This document shows positions 46,754 to 58,638 of a DNA stretch of 64,000 bases, piece by piece (positions within the stretch are counted from its first letter, which is position 1; each line of letters starts with the position of its first letter). The DNA lies in contig OX638372.1 in NCBI GenBank assembly GCA_951812925.1, positions 43,646,245 through 43,710,244 on the forward strand. The letters are read 5' to 3'. The notes under the pieces are model-generated. The model had not been told where the DNA came from and did not search any database. It was given only the letters and a program-made list of their open reading frames with translations. This DNA is from Calliopum simillimum (Eukaryota > Arthropoda > Insecta > Diptera > Lauxaniidae). Both the position numbers and the translations under genes were made by a program.

Positions 46754-48526
46754 AAAAAAACAAACACAATTAAAACACAAACAAAGAACGCAATGAAAAT
46801 AAATTAAAAATGAAATCAATAAATACCCACTAAGTATTATTTTCAATATCTTATGGGGAGAGAGCAAAGGAGTAAGGAAGGGGCATAAGCCTAGCGTTGC
46901 ATATGGGGCCATAATAGAGTTAAAGTGTAATGTTCAGTGAAAATGTGGAGCAATAGAAGAAATTTGATAAAATGCAATAAAAAGAAAGAAAAAAAATTGA
47001 GTCATAAAAGAAATCACTACAATATAAATGAAAACAAAGTCATTGCTGCTGATGATGGATGATTAATTAAGAAAATAAATAATAAAAAATTAAAATAAAA
47101 AATATAAAGGAAAAAATAAAAATCTTAATTGATTTCTTTCCTCAGATTTTCGAAATTTGAGCTGTTGATACATATTGTATGTGTGGGTTTTCAGGGGCTT
47201 GGCCATAAATAGAGCGCGCTCTAACGCCTTTAAATTGGATTTTTATTACTGAAGGTTTTTAATTTGATTTTTATTTTTTACAACACTAATGAATAGATTC
47301 GTTGAGAAACCGATGATCTCTTCTGAAAGTGTGGTGATCATAAAAGTGAAATTTCTTTTATTCTAATTTGTTGTGAAGTGCTTCGTTTAATCAGCGATAA
47401 TTTGATGAATTTCATTTGAAGACAAATAAATTATATCTTAAAGTTGCTTGGAATATCATGCCTTGGCCGCAAGGGAATAAAGATTTATCCATAGTGCATA
47501 TTATAGTACGACTGAATTCAATAACTTCCAAATAGCAAGTACATTTCAGATTTTATTAAAAATAAGTTATCTTGGTCTGACTGGCAAAAAATACTAACAC
47601 CATAAGCAATAAAAAATCTAAATAACTCTTTCAGCATACTCTTAAGAAGGTATATATGTTTACATAAGGCCAGGAAATGTATAGTTAACTAGGAATCTAT
47701 ATATTTATACGCAATACAAAAACTTGTCCATCTGTTTTTGCTATATTAAAAATGGAGTATGACATTAAATTATACACCATTAGAAAGGTATTTGTGTGTA
47801 GATGTGCACAAAGTCAAAATTATGTTAATTTTTTGATTTTAAGCCAAGAAAAATTATATACAAACTTTTCAATATCAACAATCATAGTGAAATCATTTCT
47901 CACTATCTCCTTTTTTTATAGAACTGTTTGACACAAAAAAAAATCTAGGAAAATTATTTTGCCTTTCTAACCAATTCTTCATGCGAAAAATCGGTTGAAG
48001 TCTGGATACACCTTGAAAAATGGTTTTTTTCGAATACGGCAACACTGCACGAGCGAAAAACTTTTTTTTCTTATTAACCATGTTCCAGCTAATCCAAATA
48101 AAAATAAATCGCTCGAATTACAATAAGCTTTTTCAAATTTGTAGACCTATGCAAGCGACAAATACAGATTTTCGTTATATATACCTTAATATTTTTTCAA
48201 ATATTAGATTGTGTGTTCCAAGCAAGAAAAAATTTGAAATTAATTTTTTCTATTTTTGCGTATTTATTGAGTGAATTTTCGATTTTTATTTTGACCAAAA
48301 AATCGATTTTTCTCATATATTTTGACTCATTTCACTTAAACCACTAATCCGCGTGAAAAACAATGTAGCAGGCGACTATTCAAAATTTGATAGCCTTTAG
48401 TTAAATCTGTCGAACGACCAAATCAAATGCTTGTGAGTTGAGATATGACTTAAAAAGTGATCCCGAATATTCAACGCTCTCTTGTTCAGATCTGTCATAA
48501 AGCACTGTTGCTTTTACCCAATCCAT
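46754..48526. other. Non-coding intron DNA
   Basis: Mostly AT-rich. Segment 47690-47850 is related, inverted, to 3170-3300. Nothing else was recognised. Confidence 0.45.
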
Positions 48527-48535
48527 TGCAAAAAG

Positions 48536-49181
48536 GGTGCCGTGACATAGTCCCCACGGACATAATCCCCATTCACGAAATGGGGATTATGTCCGCCAGT
48601 AATTCGGACATAGTCCCCACTTCTAAAATGGGGATTATGTCCGCAAGTGTTTCGGGGATTATGTCCGCAAGTGTTTCGGACATAATCCCCAGGAAAAAAT
48701 GGACATAGTCCCCATAACGATATTTTTTTATTGACAACAGAAGCAGCTTAGGATTTACATCTCCCAAAAATTCCAATAGGTTTCCGCGGCGGCCTTCGGT
48801 CGCGAATCAGTCTATACTATATCCAACACCTAGTTTGCTAGCCACAGTAATTTTTCATAAGAGTAGGGGTAAGTGAGCGACCTGCGGCCGCAGCTCAGGG
48901 TTTAAAACTCCCAAAGAGCCAACATCGGCTTCGCGGCGGCCTTCGGCCGCGGATCAGTCTATAACATCCAACACTATATAAATTTTTTAAATGGATTATT
49001 GCAAAAATTTTGTTCAATCTTAATTAAATTTTTCGGACATAACCCCCATTGGGATTATGTCCGAAAAATGTGTGGACATAACCCCCATGACCAAAATGGG
49101 GATTATGACCGAAAAATTTTCGGACATAATCCCCATTTACGAAATGGTGATTATGTCCGTTGGGATTATGTCCGGTAACCT
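48536..49181. mobile_element. 646 bp foldback element with 14-mer arrays and 9 bp target duplication
   Basis: TGCAAAAAG occurs immediately outside both ends (48527-48535 and 49182-49190). The left end GGTGCCGTGACATAGTCCCC and the inverted right end GGTTACCGGACATAATCCCA are alignable, and both continue ACGGACATAATC. The arms (48543-48714 and 49034-49176) together hold about 15 copies of GGGGATTATGTCCG or its complement, in mixed orientation. The spacer carries two copies of a GC-rich segment (CGCGGCGGCCTTCGG then ATCAGTCTATA). A 9 bp duplication fits foldback or Mutator-like elements. No protein is encoded. Confidence 0.85.
48784..48975 (+). repeat. Duplicated GC-rich segment inside the foldback
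   Basis: Copies at about 48784-48830 and 48931-48975 share CGCGGCGGCCTTCGG, CGCG-ATCAGTCTATA and CCAACAC in direct orientation, with related DNA just upstream (CTCCCAAA). GGCCTTCGGYCGC can form a tight hairpin. Confidence 0.7.
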
Positions 49182-49190
49182 GCAAAAAGT

Positions 49191-50544
49191 ATACAAGTTT
49201 CTTTTTTGTATTGGAGGTGTACGGCCTCTTATCCAAATTAATTTGTCCAAAGCTTGCCTTTTTGTGAATTTACCCTGGTATAAAAAGGAACTCATTTTAT
49301 ATGCAAGAAACCTTACGATTGTGTGATCGCTTTTTCATTGTTTCTTCAATCTGTTAGTACCTTCGAAGATCTTTTTCACTGTACACGGTAAATATCAAGT
49401 GCCTTCGATACTCTTTATTTTTCTACTATGGACATGTTTTTTATAAACACCGTCAGTATAAAACCTTGGTATTAAACAAAGTATAGCTGTGCATGCCCCA
49501 AATAATGCAGATTTGAGGGTTTGCTTAATGATAAGGTTTCCCGAAAACGTCTTTCTTGAATTTACAAAATGATGGAAATCATAATTCGCAAAAAAAACGC
49601 AAAAAAATTGTTCTCTATATAGATTTCAAAAAATTATGTCGCCGTCCAATTAAAGTCCACTAAAAGCTCACTTTCCACCACGGGACAGTGGCCCCTTTCT
49701 CTCCTCTTTAGCTATACCACAGCTTTTAGTTTCTTCACTGCATTATGGCCCTCACACACTCACCTACTATTTCACTGTCAAATGCAATTTTCCAAGATTT
49801 TGTTTCTTTAAAATGATTGTGATAGAAACCGCATTTTTATTGTTAATTTTCAGTGATACTTAATTGCAATATCAGTTACAATCTGAGTTATTTTTCTTTT
49901 CTTTTTTTTTCCTTTAATTTCATTAACCATGTTAGTAATGCAACCCAACTCAGTGTATCTACTCATGAGCGCACGTGTGTTTGTCACTTTATTTGCCTTC
50001 AATTCTGCGTAGTTGTCATTCGACGCAACGTTAAAAAAGAAAACAATTTTCCAACCTAATGCACACCTTTTTAAGGTTGATCCAAATGCAGTTGTCATCG
50101 TCCATATCCATGTTAACGTCTTTGTTGACGCTGTCATCACTCTCTTAGCTTAGTAGTGTGCGTAAGTGTCACTAATACTACTTTTATTTGGAGTTTAGAA
50201 AGTGGAACTAATGCTTGTGAGGTCTTGCCGCATGATGAAGATCCATTGGTAATACTTCGAATGTTGCTCATGATGATGATGATGATGATGTGGTGCTTGA
50301 ATATAGAAATCCTACATTGCAGTTTCTTTTTGTCAAATCTAATTAACACAAATTGTTCGGAATTAAGTTGCGGTAAATGATTGACGGTATTGAAAATCAA
50401 GTGGTTAACATGGTTATGGTGGCATATACATATGTATTTGGTGTTAATTTCAAAATAAATGCTTTTCTTTTTAACAAAATTAAAACTTTAAAGTGTAAGT
50501 TGGCTCTCAAACCAAATTAAAATTTGATGAAAAATATCACTCTA
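49191..50544. other. Non-coding intron DNA with a possible decayed minus-strand exon
   Basis: The minus strand at about 50310-50065 contains MSNIRSITNGSSSCGKTSQA followed, in the next frame, by an acidic segment (SDDSVNKDVNMDMDDDNCIW). The two are separated by a slip at an AGAGAG run. An ATGATG run lies at about 50271-50290. No family was recognised. Confidence 0.3.
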
Positions 50545-50762
50545 AATAAAACTGTGTAAAAATAGGAGCCACACAGTACTTAGCTAAAATTTCACGCAGC
50601 AATGTATCAAATTCTCTCCAAAATGTGTGAATGGTGAGAGAATTTTACACATTGCTGAGTGGAACTTTCTTGGCATTTATAAATTTCTGAGAGAATTTGA
50701 CACATTTCTGAGTAAATTCTTTTAAATAGTAGGTACTGTGTGAAATTTTACACAGTTTTATT
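50545..50762. mobile_element. 218 bp MITE
   Basis: AATAAAACTGTGTAAAAAT at the left and, inverted, AATAAAACTGTGTAAAATTT at the right, each followed by CACACAGTAC. Further in, both arms carry CAATGT-T-AAATTCTCTC. It directly abuts the next MITE. Confidence 0.75.
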
Positions 50763-50763
50763 A

Positions 50764-50892
50764 AGGGCCATTTTCACAATGTTCAGTTACGCATTAACTG
50801 GAACTTTAACTGCCACTTTAACATAAAATTTCATACAAAATTTTTATTTATCTAAAAGTTAAATTTTAACTGGACATTGTGAAAACGGCCCT
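50764..50892. mobile_element. 129 bp MITE
   Basis: AGGGCCATTTTCACAATGTT at the left and, inverted, AGGGCCGTTTTCACAATGTC at the right, continuing CAGTTA-AATTTAAC-like sequence. It is flanked by TTA and AAG. Non-coding hairpin element. Confidence 0.8.
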
Positions 50893-52429
50893 AAGTGTGA
50901 TTTTCTGAATTTAATACATGAAGAAAAAGAATCAAATATATGAGAGTATTAAATAAATCACTAGAAAAGCGTAAAATTTTCATGATTTTGTGACTTAAAT
51001 TAAAAAAAAAACCGTTTGTAAAAAAAGCACTTCGCTGTGTTAAATGAATTTTGTTGCGCTTGCTAAATTTTACAGATACTCGTACATGTTTCTGTAACTG
51101 CGGATTTTTTTTTTTTTAAGTCAAAAAATTAAGCCGCTTGAAAGGACTTTCACTTTCAGTTACAAGTTGTCGGCAATGGCAGTAGTTACTTTGGCAACAT
51201 TTTAATATAACGGCGGCGACACATGCCGAGCAACATGAACCCATTTCAGCATGTTGAGCATAATGTCTGTAGCAATGTTATTTACTACGAATGTGCGTGT
51301 AAAAATATCGATATTTCGAATTCGATAAAATCATAACAAACTTAAGAAGCTTAAGAAAATAACATTGGAAATTTTTTTTATTTAAACAAGACTTTAAAAC
51401 TTTAATAATTTTAATTCGAAAATCAGACAAATAAAAGTTTGAAATGTTAGAAAATTTATGATAAAAGTCAAAAAAAAAAACTTAAAAACTTTTATAAATT
51501 TTACCTATGGACGTAAAAGTTTAAAGTCTGACTTAAAAAGTTTATTTCAAAAACTGAATTATTCGTTGACCATAACGCTTTCAAAAAATAAAGTTTGTAT
51601 TATATTTTTGCTCATCATTTCAAAAAGCTAAGGAGTAAAAGCAGGTTCGCCAAAAATTTTATAAAATTTCAAAGCTTTTTTACATGTTATCAAAAATATA
51701 AATATACCCATTTGTGTTAAATTTAAGCCCTTTTTTGCAGTAAAATTTTATTTATTGTGTCTATGATTCTCAATATGCTTATGTTAACTGGTGCATAAAT
51801 TATTTCTGCTCGACAGTTAAATTGCGTGATGCAATGTTGCCAAAATGTGGAGAATTCCTCAGAATTGGAAGAATTCAGAATCCGCTTGAAGAATTCTTGA
51901 GGAATTTTTGAGGATTTGTTTTAATATTTGATGTTATGCATTTATTTGCAGCTTCCTTTTTTTACTATAATAAATATGCGTTAGGAAAGATTTAAGGATT
52001 TTCGGCAATATTTTTCTGTAGGATTCCACTAAATTCTTTTATCCGTTTTGATGCGATGGCTTTCTATTGAAACTTAAGAACAGTTATGAACCTCTTAAAA
52101 CAAACTTGCATTTTTGAAGGTCCGTCATAAACTACTGAGTATCTGTTACACACAATGAATTATCTATCGACTAAGATTGATTTTAAAATACATTGGATTT
52201 TAAAAAGTTTGTTTAAAAAGCGGTTTAAATTTATTGATATCAACCTGCAATACTTAAATGGAGAGAGCACGCATTTCTTCCAGAGCGCAGTTAAAATAAG
52301 ATTTTTGAAGAAAAACACATTGCAGTATAACCAAAATTTCCTAATTTAAAGACAGTTATAAATATGATTATAACTTACACTGTATTTTTCCTTACAGCAT
52401 TCGTGAAATGTAAATATTCACAACGTACA
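50893..52429. other. Non-coding intron DNA
   Basis: AT-rich throughout. No inverted repeat, tandem array or gene pattern stood out. Confidence 0.4.
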
Positions 52430-53040
52430 ATTTTATAACCTTAACCATTTAATGCTTGAAAAAAGTTAATTTCCAAATGTTTTCATAACCAATTTTGAAA
52501 TGTTTGGAAAATGTTAATTTGTTAGAATTTTTACAATTGATTTGCAAGGTTAAAATTAACAAGTAGAAAATGTTTATTTTCAAATGTTTTCGCAATCGTT
52601 TTCCAAACATTCGAAAAAAGTTGTATTTTATTTTTTCATTGACTTATCGAGCTAAGTAAAACACAAGGCAATTGAATTGTAATTGGCACGTAGATCAATT
52701 GATAAGATTGTCGACTTGTAATTTGGAGGTCATATGTTCAATTCTCAATAAACATAATTCTTTTTAATATTTAATTAAAGATTGGAAAATGTTGTTTCAT
52801 AGACCTAGAAAACACTAACAAAACGTTTATTAAAATATTTTAAAAATAATTTTAAAACATTTGGAAAATATTGTATAAAAACATTGTAGTAAGCTTTTTC
52901 CAAATGATTTTCACGGTCCAATTTCGATTATTAAACAATTTGAATTCAAGAATTTCCAAACGTTTTGCAAGTTAATTTCCAAACGAAATGTTTGCTGCAA
53001 TAAGCGTTTAAATGTTGTTTTCCAAACGTTTTTGTTTGTT
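52430..53040. repeat. Repeat block with TTTCCAAATGTTTTC words and a tRNA-like core
   Basis: TTCCAAATGTTTTC-like words recur near 52470, 52575, 52900 and 53020, with mirrored GTTTGGAAAATGTT. Segment 52860-52975 repeats 38150-38290. At 52688-52740, TAGATCAATTGATAAGA resembles a tRNA A box, and GTCATATGTTCAATTCTC about 45 bp on resembles a B box, with CTTGTAA at the anticodon place. It looks like a mobile repeat carrying a degenerate tRNA-like part. Confidence 0.45.
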
Positions 53041-53419
53041 GAACAATAAACCATATGTTGATTATGATATGACAGATTTTATGACTTTTCCGATCAAATT
53101 AAAGCTTAAGTTCCGTCTTTTGAAAATCTTTAAAATTGGACATATCTCATATTTTATCAGATATGAGGAATTTCACTTGAAATTTAGGATTTTTTCTCGA
53201 TTTTTGAGGATTTCGAAAGTTTTTTATTTGCAACACTACCGTAATGGGATGTTACGATGTGCTGAATTGTCTCTATGGACATTTTCGTACATTGATTTTT
53301 GACAATGAAATGACATTTTTGCCCTGGAAAAAAATGGGCAGGCATATTAATTTTTTGATGTATAAGAAAAAAGAGGGCTTTAAGCTCATTTGGGCTTGAT
53401 ATCAAGCATATTATGGAGT
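53041..53419. other. Non-coding intron DNA
   Basis: No structure recognised; small frames lack patterns. Confidence 0.4.
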
Positions 53420-53830
53420 AAGGAAATAACTCCTATAGAACGAAATATCACCCAAAATAATATGAAATAACGCCCAAAGACATAAACGAAATAACGCCAA
53501 AATTATTTTCATACTAATTTAGGATATAATTGTTTTGGAAATAACGACCAAAATTTGGGCTTTTTTACATTTTTTAGGCGTTATTTCGTTAAAAAAAAAA
53601 AAGTTTTTTTATTAAAACGAAATAACGCCCAAAAACAAAAAACGAGATAACTCTCAAATTATTTTCATATAAATTAATTTTAGGCGTTATTTCCAAAAAA
53701 ATTATGGCTCAAATTTTTATGAAAATAATTTGGTCATTATTTCGTTTTTATTTTTGGGCGTTAACGACATTTAATTTTAGGAAAAAAAAAATCAAATAAA
53801 GCTTATAAATTAATTTTGGCCGTAATTTCC
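53420..53830. repeat. GAAATAACGCC motif array in both orientations
   Basis: GAAATAACGCC or close variants occur on the + strand near 53460, 53490, 53535 and 53620, and the mirrored GGCGTTATTTC near 53576 and 53683, with variants GGTCATTATTTCG and GGGCGTTAACG near 53745. The copies alternate with TAATTTTAGG and AAATTATTTTCAT words. There is no clear period and no coding frame. Confidence 0.65.
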
Positions 53831-56799
53831 AAAATCGCAAATAATTATCCGAATATATTAAAGCTAAGCTGAGAATTGCACCCACAATTATTTGGTTTGG
53901 GATTGTTCTCAGCTCAAATTTCTCTCTGAGTACTTTGAGTCAATTTTTTCAACAGTATTGACTTAGCTGCAAGTAATTTATGTAACTACTGAGTTCATAA
54001 TCAAACGAAATGTATGTGTTTGATTGATCGCTAGGGAAATTATTTGGATGAAAAGCTGACTGGTGTTTCAGTTTCTTGCTAACAATGTTCATCTAGTATT
54101 CTATACCTGCTCTCGGAATATAGCGCAACTGTAGAACTTTCTATCGTGCACAGTAAATAACCCTTGATTCTCCCCAAAATTTTCCCGATTCAAAAGTATT
54201 TCTTATTCCAATGATTGTTGGAGTTGTTTTTTCTATCTTATGGGTTTAGTTTCAGAGCTTGATGTAAGGCTTTTCTACGCATTTGCATTTTCACCGTCTA
54301 TTTTGTGCTTGGATAGGATGTTGATGATGATCTTGTATCACACAAATTTTCAAAATTCACCAAGGTAATTGTTGTTCGAACACTAGTGGGTTTTACATTC
54401 CTTAAATATCTAAAAGCTTTCCGTTATGTTAGACTCGACGCTTTAAGATCTCGTATCGAGTGTATTCTATGAATCCCAGATGCAATTTCGGTCGATTTGG
54501 CTCTATAGTAAATGAAGGTTAAGTATATAAGAACCTAACACTCAAATTCTTAACTAAGTACCTACTGTTTCTGAATAAGGCTAATGCTTAAGTGATATCG
54601 TAAATTGATGTTTAAGGATACTGTATGTTTTATGAGTAGTTTGCAATAGAAGCTCTATGAGTATGATAATTTTTTCAAAGATGTCTTGAGTAAACACTTC
54701 TCATAGCGATCTTTAATTTTCATTTATCTCGATGGAAGTAAGCTTACGCTAAAAAACAATTCACTAAGCCAATTCCATTTCTTCTTTAATTCAATATATC
54801 ATGCTTATATCGATGCTTCCCGGAGAAGTGTCATATCCCATGTCCACTTTAATTGTATGTGCTGCACAGCATGCGAGTAGACAAAATTTAATAAATGAAA
54901 CAAATTCATGCATGCGACATTAAGCCAAACAGACAGACAGAATGCTAAGCATAAAGGTGGTCAAAATTGGCAGCAACAAAACAAGTTACTCGAAATAAAT
55001 GAGACAGGCAAAAAACCATTGCATGAATTTTAAGAGAAAAAAACCTGAAGGTCTGGGAATTTAAACTGGAAATTTGGTTTTTTTCACTTGGCAAACCTCC
55101 AAAATAAAGGCTCAAACATTGTTTTGGCCATTTCTTTGTTTTTTTTACCTTAATTTTAAGCGAACAAGCAATAAATCTTGTGGACCGCCAACAGGATATG
55201 CAGCAAGTTTTTTTCACCTTTCCTTGGTATATAGCCCTATATATGATGTACATATGTTGGAGGCTGCATTACAGCATCATTTCAAAATGTTGTTACTCCT
55301 TTTCTTTTGTTGCGTAAAGCTACAACAGACCGCTTTCTTTGACGCATGTTACCTTCTTTATATTGCGTAATTTTAGTGCTCCCAAAATCAAGATGCAATC
55401 AGAAACTACAATAACAACAACATTAAGAATTTTACCAAAATTTCGTTGGTGTTTTTGGTTTTTTTTTTTTTTTTTTTTTTTGGTTTCTTGTGGGTTTTTG
55501 TAAACAATTTATCGAAACGAATTCGCATAAATTTTGGGTTTTTGATCTTTTGCGCGCACTCAATTTTCAACTGAAGTGATTGACCTTTTAATGGTAGAAG
55601 CTGGATGTTTTGCTGGTGGTAGGAGGAACACTTTGAAAACAACAAAGTGAGGATCTTTAAAACTTTGTACCTTTTTTTGTTGTTTTTGTTTTTTCTTTCT
55701 TGTGCCACTGATTTAAGATATGGAAATAAAAATAAATAACATTAAACAGCTGTAAGCGTGTACCTCTACCTTACACACCTTTTTATGCTGGGATGAGCTG
55801 GTAAGCAAACGATCGAGTGAGTGAGCGAGCGTAACCAAAAAAGCTGGATTTAAATTGATCAGTTGCGGTAAAGGTTTTGATGATTCATAATGTTATGCTT
55901 GAGATGAAGTAGAAATGATAGTGATTTTTTAAAAATGGGACACGCTTCTTTTCAGGGAATCATAATTTTTAATGCGCACAATTTTTGTCGCATGAAACTT
56001 TAATGTTTTTATTTAAATATTTTTTTTTTATTTTGAATTAATCAACGATTAATATCATTTTTCTCATAAAAAATAATAATATTTAAAACTTATTACATAT
56101 CGCACACATTCTACTAAGAAGGCACTACTCAATATTCGTAAAAAAAGCAAATAACTTCTTTCGACACAAGCACAAGCTATTTGCTTTTGCTTTTTTAACG
56201 AATTTTGAATCAATACACTTTTGTAGCGGGTGAGCGATATGTATGTATTTATTTTGATAATATGTATTTTCATGCGGATGTATTCGCTCCTTTTGGCCAG
56301 TATATCCGTAGATCAAAAATAAATCTAGAAACGAATTTCCTCAAGTTCTCCAATTTTATTATAACACAAAAATCTTAATTTAAGATTTTGGAATCGGCTT
56401 TTTTGAATCAATGGCAAAATGTTTTGCTTGACGTTACTATTCCAGAAATTAATTGTTGAAAACTGAGCATAGACATTCTTCCTTAGCATGAGAACGCAAT
56501 TGTTCACAAGAGCTGGCCAACACAGCGCGGCAGAAAGTTGGCTACAAAATATTTGCTCATGCACCTTACAGTCTTGACCAGGCTTCCAGTTATTTAAACC
56601 TATTCCTTAACTTAAAAAAAGAACTTCGTGGGTAGACATATGTGAAGAATTCGGTTTCTATGTTTTTTTAAGTGAAAGATCAGAAAATGCAGAAGAATAT
56701 ATTGAACAGGGAAGCTAAATTTATACTTTTATTTTCACTCTGTAGCCTCCCATTCCGCTGACTTAAAAATTACTCCTCGTATGTTATGATGCATGAAGT
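53831..56799. other. Non-coding intron DNA, unassigned
   Basis: It contains poly-T at 55460-55480. Mixed-composition segments (54000-54500, 54900-55380) show no repeat relation to the rest of the window and no recognisable protein. Confidence 0.4.
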
Positions 56800-57400
56800 A
56801 GCAACGCAGCTCATATTTTTGGCTTTCCGACAAATTTTCGTAAACTTTTGGTAAACAGTTTTAAGATTAATATAATATATTAATATATCGTCGTGTTAAA
56901 ACTACAACTTGACTTCTACATGTACTGACATTTTGAGTTAAGTATACAAAAACATGAAGAAAAAACGGATCTAGTCCTCATCCAATTTTACATAAAGAAT
57001 AAAAAGTAGAAAACTACAAAATCCCATACAAAAAACGAAATTCAAAAAGCTTAAAAGGCTTTTTTCTCAAAACATGAGAAATTTAGATGTCTAGTTGTAG
57101 TTTTACCCCGAAGATATGTTCAGTATTTAGGGGCATAGCAGATATAATTTTTGCTCTGGTGAAGTAGAGGATTCGCTCCTTCCGGGCTGGATACCATGGA
57201 CTATTGTTTGTTTCCCGGTTTGTTTTTTATAAAACCAAAATTCATCACCTGGAACGATTTTATTTTATCATCCAAAACGAAATCGAGCTTCATTTTGGAT
57301 CTCATTTAAACTTAGTGGATCTTATCGAGTAGATCTTTTTGTGTACAGCAGATCATAGCAATTAACTCCAAAGAAAAATGTCTAGTCCGGAATCTGTAAA
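56800..57400 (-). pseudogene. Mariner transposase fragment 2, split by a MITE
   Basis: On the minus strand around 57175-57260 the frame reads VPGDEFWFYKKQTGKQTIVH, the first-Asp block of a mariner transposase with the Asp-Glu retained. The flanking DNA parallels 29090-29520 (CTCCTTCCGGGCT / CGCTTCGTTCGGGCTCC and the GTGTACAGCAGAT segment). A 233 bp MITE at 56885-57117 interrupts it. Stops elsewhere make it non-functional. Confidence 0.7.
56885..57117. mobile_element. 233 bp MITE (TTAAAACTACAACT family)
   Basis: The left end ATATCGTCGTGTTAAAACTA and, inverted, the right end ATATCTTCGGGGTAAAACTA are followed in both by CAACT-GAC-TCTA. A one-ended relative lies at about 58526-58617, where it is inserted in another element's arm. 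Confidence 0.75.
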
Positions 57401-57642
57401 ACCACTTTGAAACAGTCTGAATAGATGGTGTATTGGTGTATCCGTTCTATATCCAGCTTGACAAGCATTCTAAGTTTGTACTGGCTTGAGTTGACTCGAA
57501 AAGCCGTAAAGAATCACATAAAGAATTTCTTGCTTGTTGTATGGAATAAAATGAGTGTCATAATTTTTACTCCACTCGAGTAGTAAAAATTTACAAGTAA
57601 TTAACTCTGAATTTCAAACATAAATAAAGTAAAGTAATATTT
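57118..57642. other. Mariner remainder and unassigned DNA
   Basis: Up to about 57400 this belongs to the mariner fragment; the rest is AT-rich with no recognised feature. Confidence 0.4.
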
Positions 57643-58162
57643 ACAAATGAGGAGTAGTTGAACAAAAGGTAACATTTCCAGTTTTTGTCTTTCTGCTTTT
57701 TTTTGAAGAATCGTATGTTGACCTATGAACTACACATTCCAGTTGAATTTGGCGGTTCAAAGAATAACAGTTCCCAAGAAAACCGCGTTTTTCGTCGATT
57801 TCCGAACAAAAAGTAACATTTCCACTCCACTTACAATTTTTTTGTAGTCTTCGTCGAACATTTTCAGTTGCTTTTATTGCTCCCACAAGGCATCATTTCA
57901 TTTTAATGATTATCAAAAAGTAAAATTTCCAACATTTCCTGACAAAAGGTAACATTTCCAAATTTTAAACTCAGCTATCTCCATTAATATGAAAGTTTTT
58001 AAATGTGTAAAAACGCGATTGTAAGGCAGTTTTTTTAGTGTATATTTATGCATAAACATATTTTTAAAAAAAAATATGCTACCTTTCTTAATCACATTTT
58101 ATTGATTTCTGAAAAAAAAGGAAACATGGAAATGTTACTTTTTGTTCGATTACTCCTCAAAT
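57643..58162. mobile_element. AAAAGTAACATTTCC-type MITE, copy 2
   Basis: The ends are GAGGAGTAGTTGAACAAAAG and, inverted, GAGGAGTAATCGAACAAAAA, continuing GTAACATTTCC in both, with AAAT outside each end. Internal copies of AAAARGTAACATTTCC lie near 57664, 57808, 57916 (AAATTTCC) and 57945, and one is inverted near 58127. It is near-identical to 25826-26376 apart from two indels, so both are products of one recently mobile family. Confidence 0.85.
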
Positions 58163-58638
58163 AAAATATAGTGAAATAATAATAATTCCTTTATGTAAAG
58201 TAAATTTAGCCCAGGAAAATAAGAATATTTCTGCGAAAAAATTCCAAGTGAATTTTTTCACCGGAATTGTCTTTAATAAAGCATAATGAATAATGTGTAA
58301 AAAGTCCATTGAAGTCGATTGTGCGCATAAAAAGTTATTCAGGCTCAAAGGTCGCTAAAATCAGTTTTTTGCAAATATCTCGCTAACGCAAACATATACA
58401 GAAAAATTTTTCTCCACAATTTTCTAACACAGGAAATTTCCTATGTAAAAATGTAAAAAATGTTTTTGTGTAGCATATACATAGTTTAGGAGTTAACTCA
58501 ATTAAAAAAGTTGTGCACAGTTTTTATATCGTCGGGTTAAAACTACAACTAGACATCTACATATATTGATGCTTTGAGTTAAGTATACAGATATATGAAG
58601 AAAAAATGGCTCCATGGATATGTAAATGCTACGTATAC

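Noticed and set aside
48536..49181. CRISPR-like array of regularly spaced palindromic repeats
   Set aside because: Spacing is irregular, orientation is mixed, spacers are repetitive, and the host is a eukaryote with a target-site duplication around the unit.
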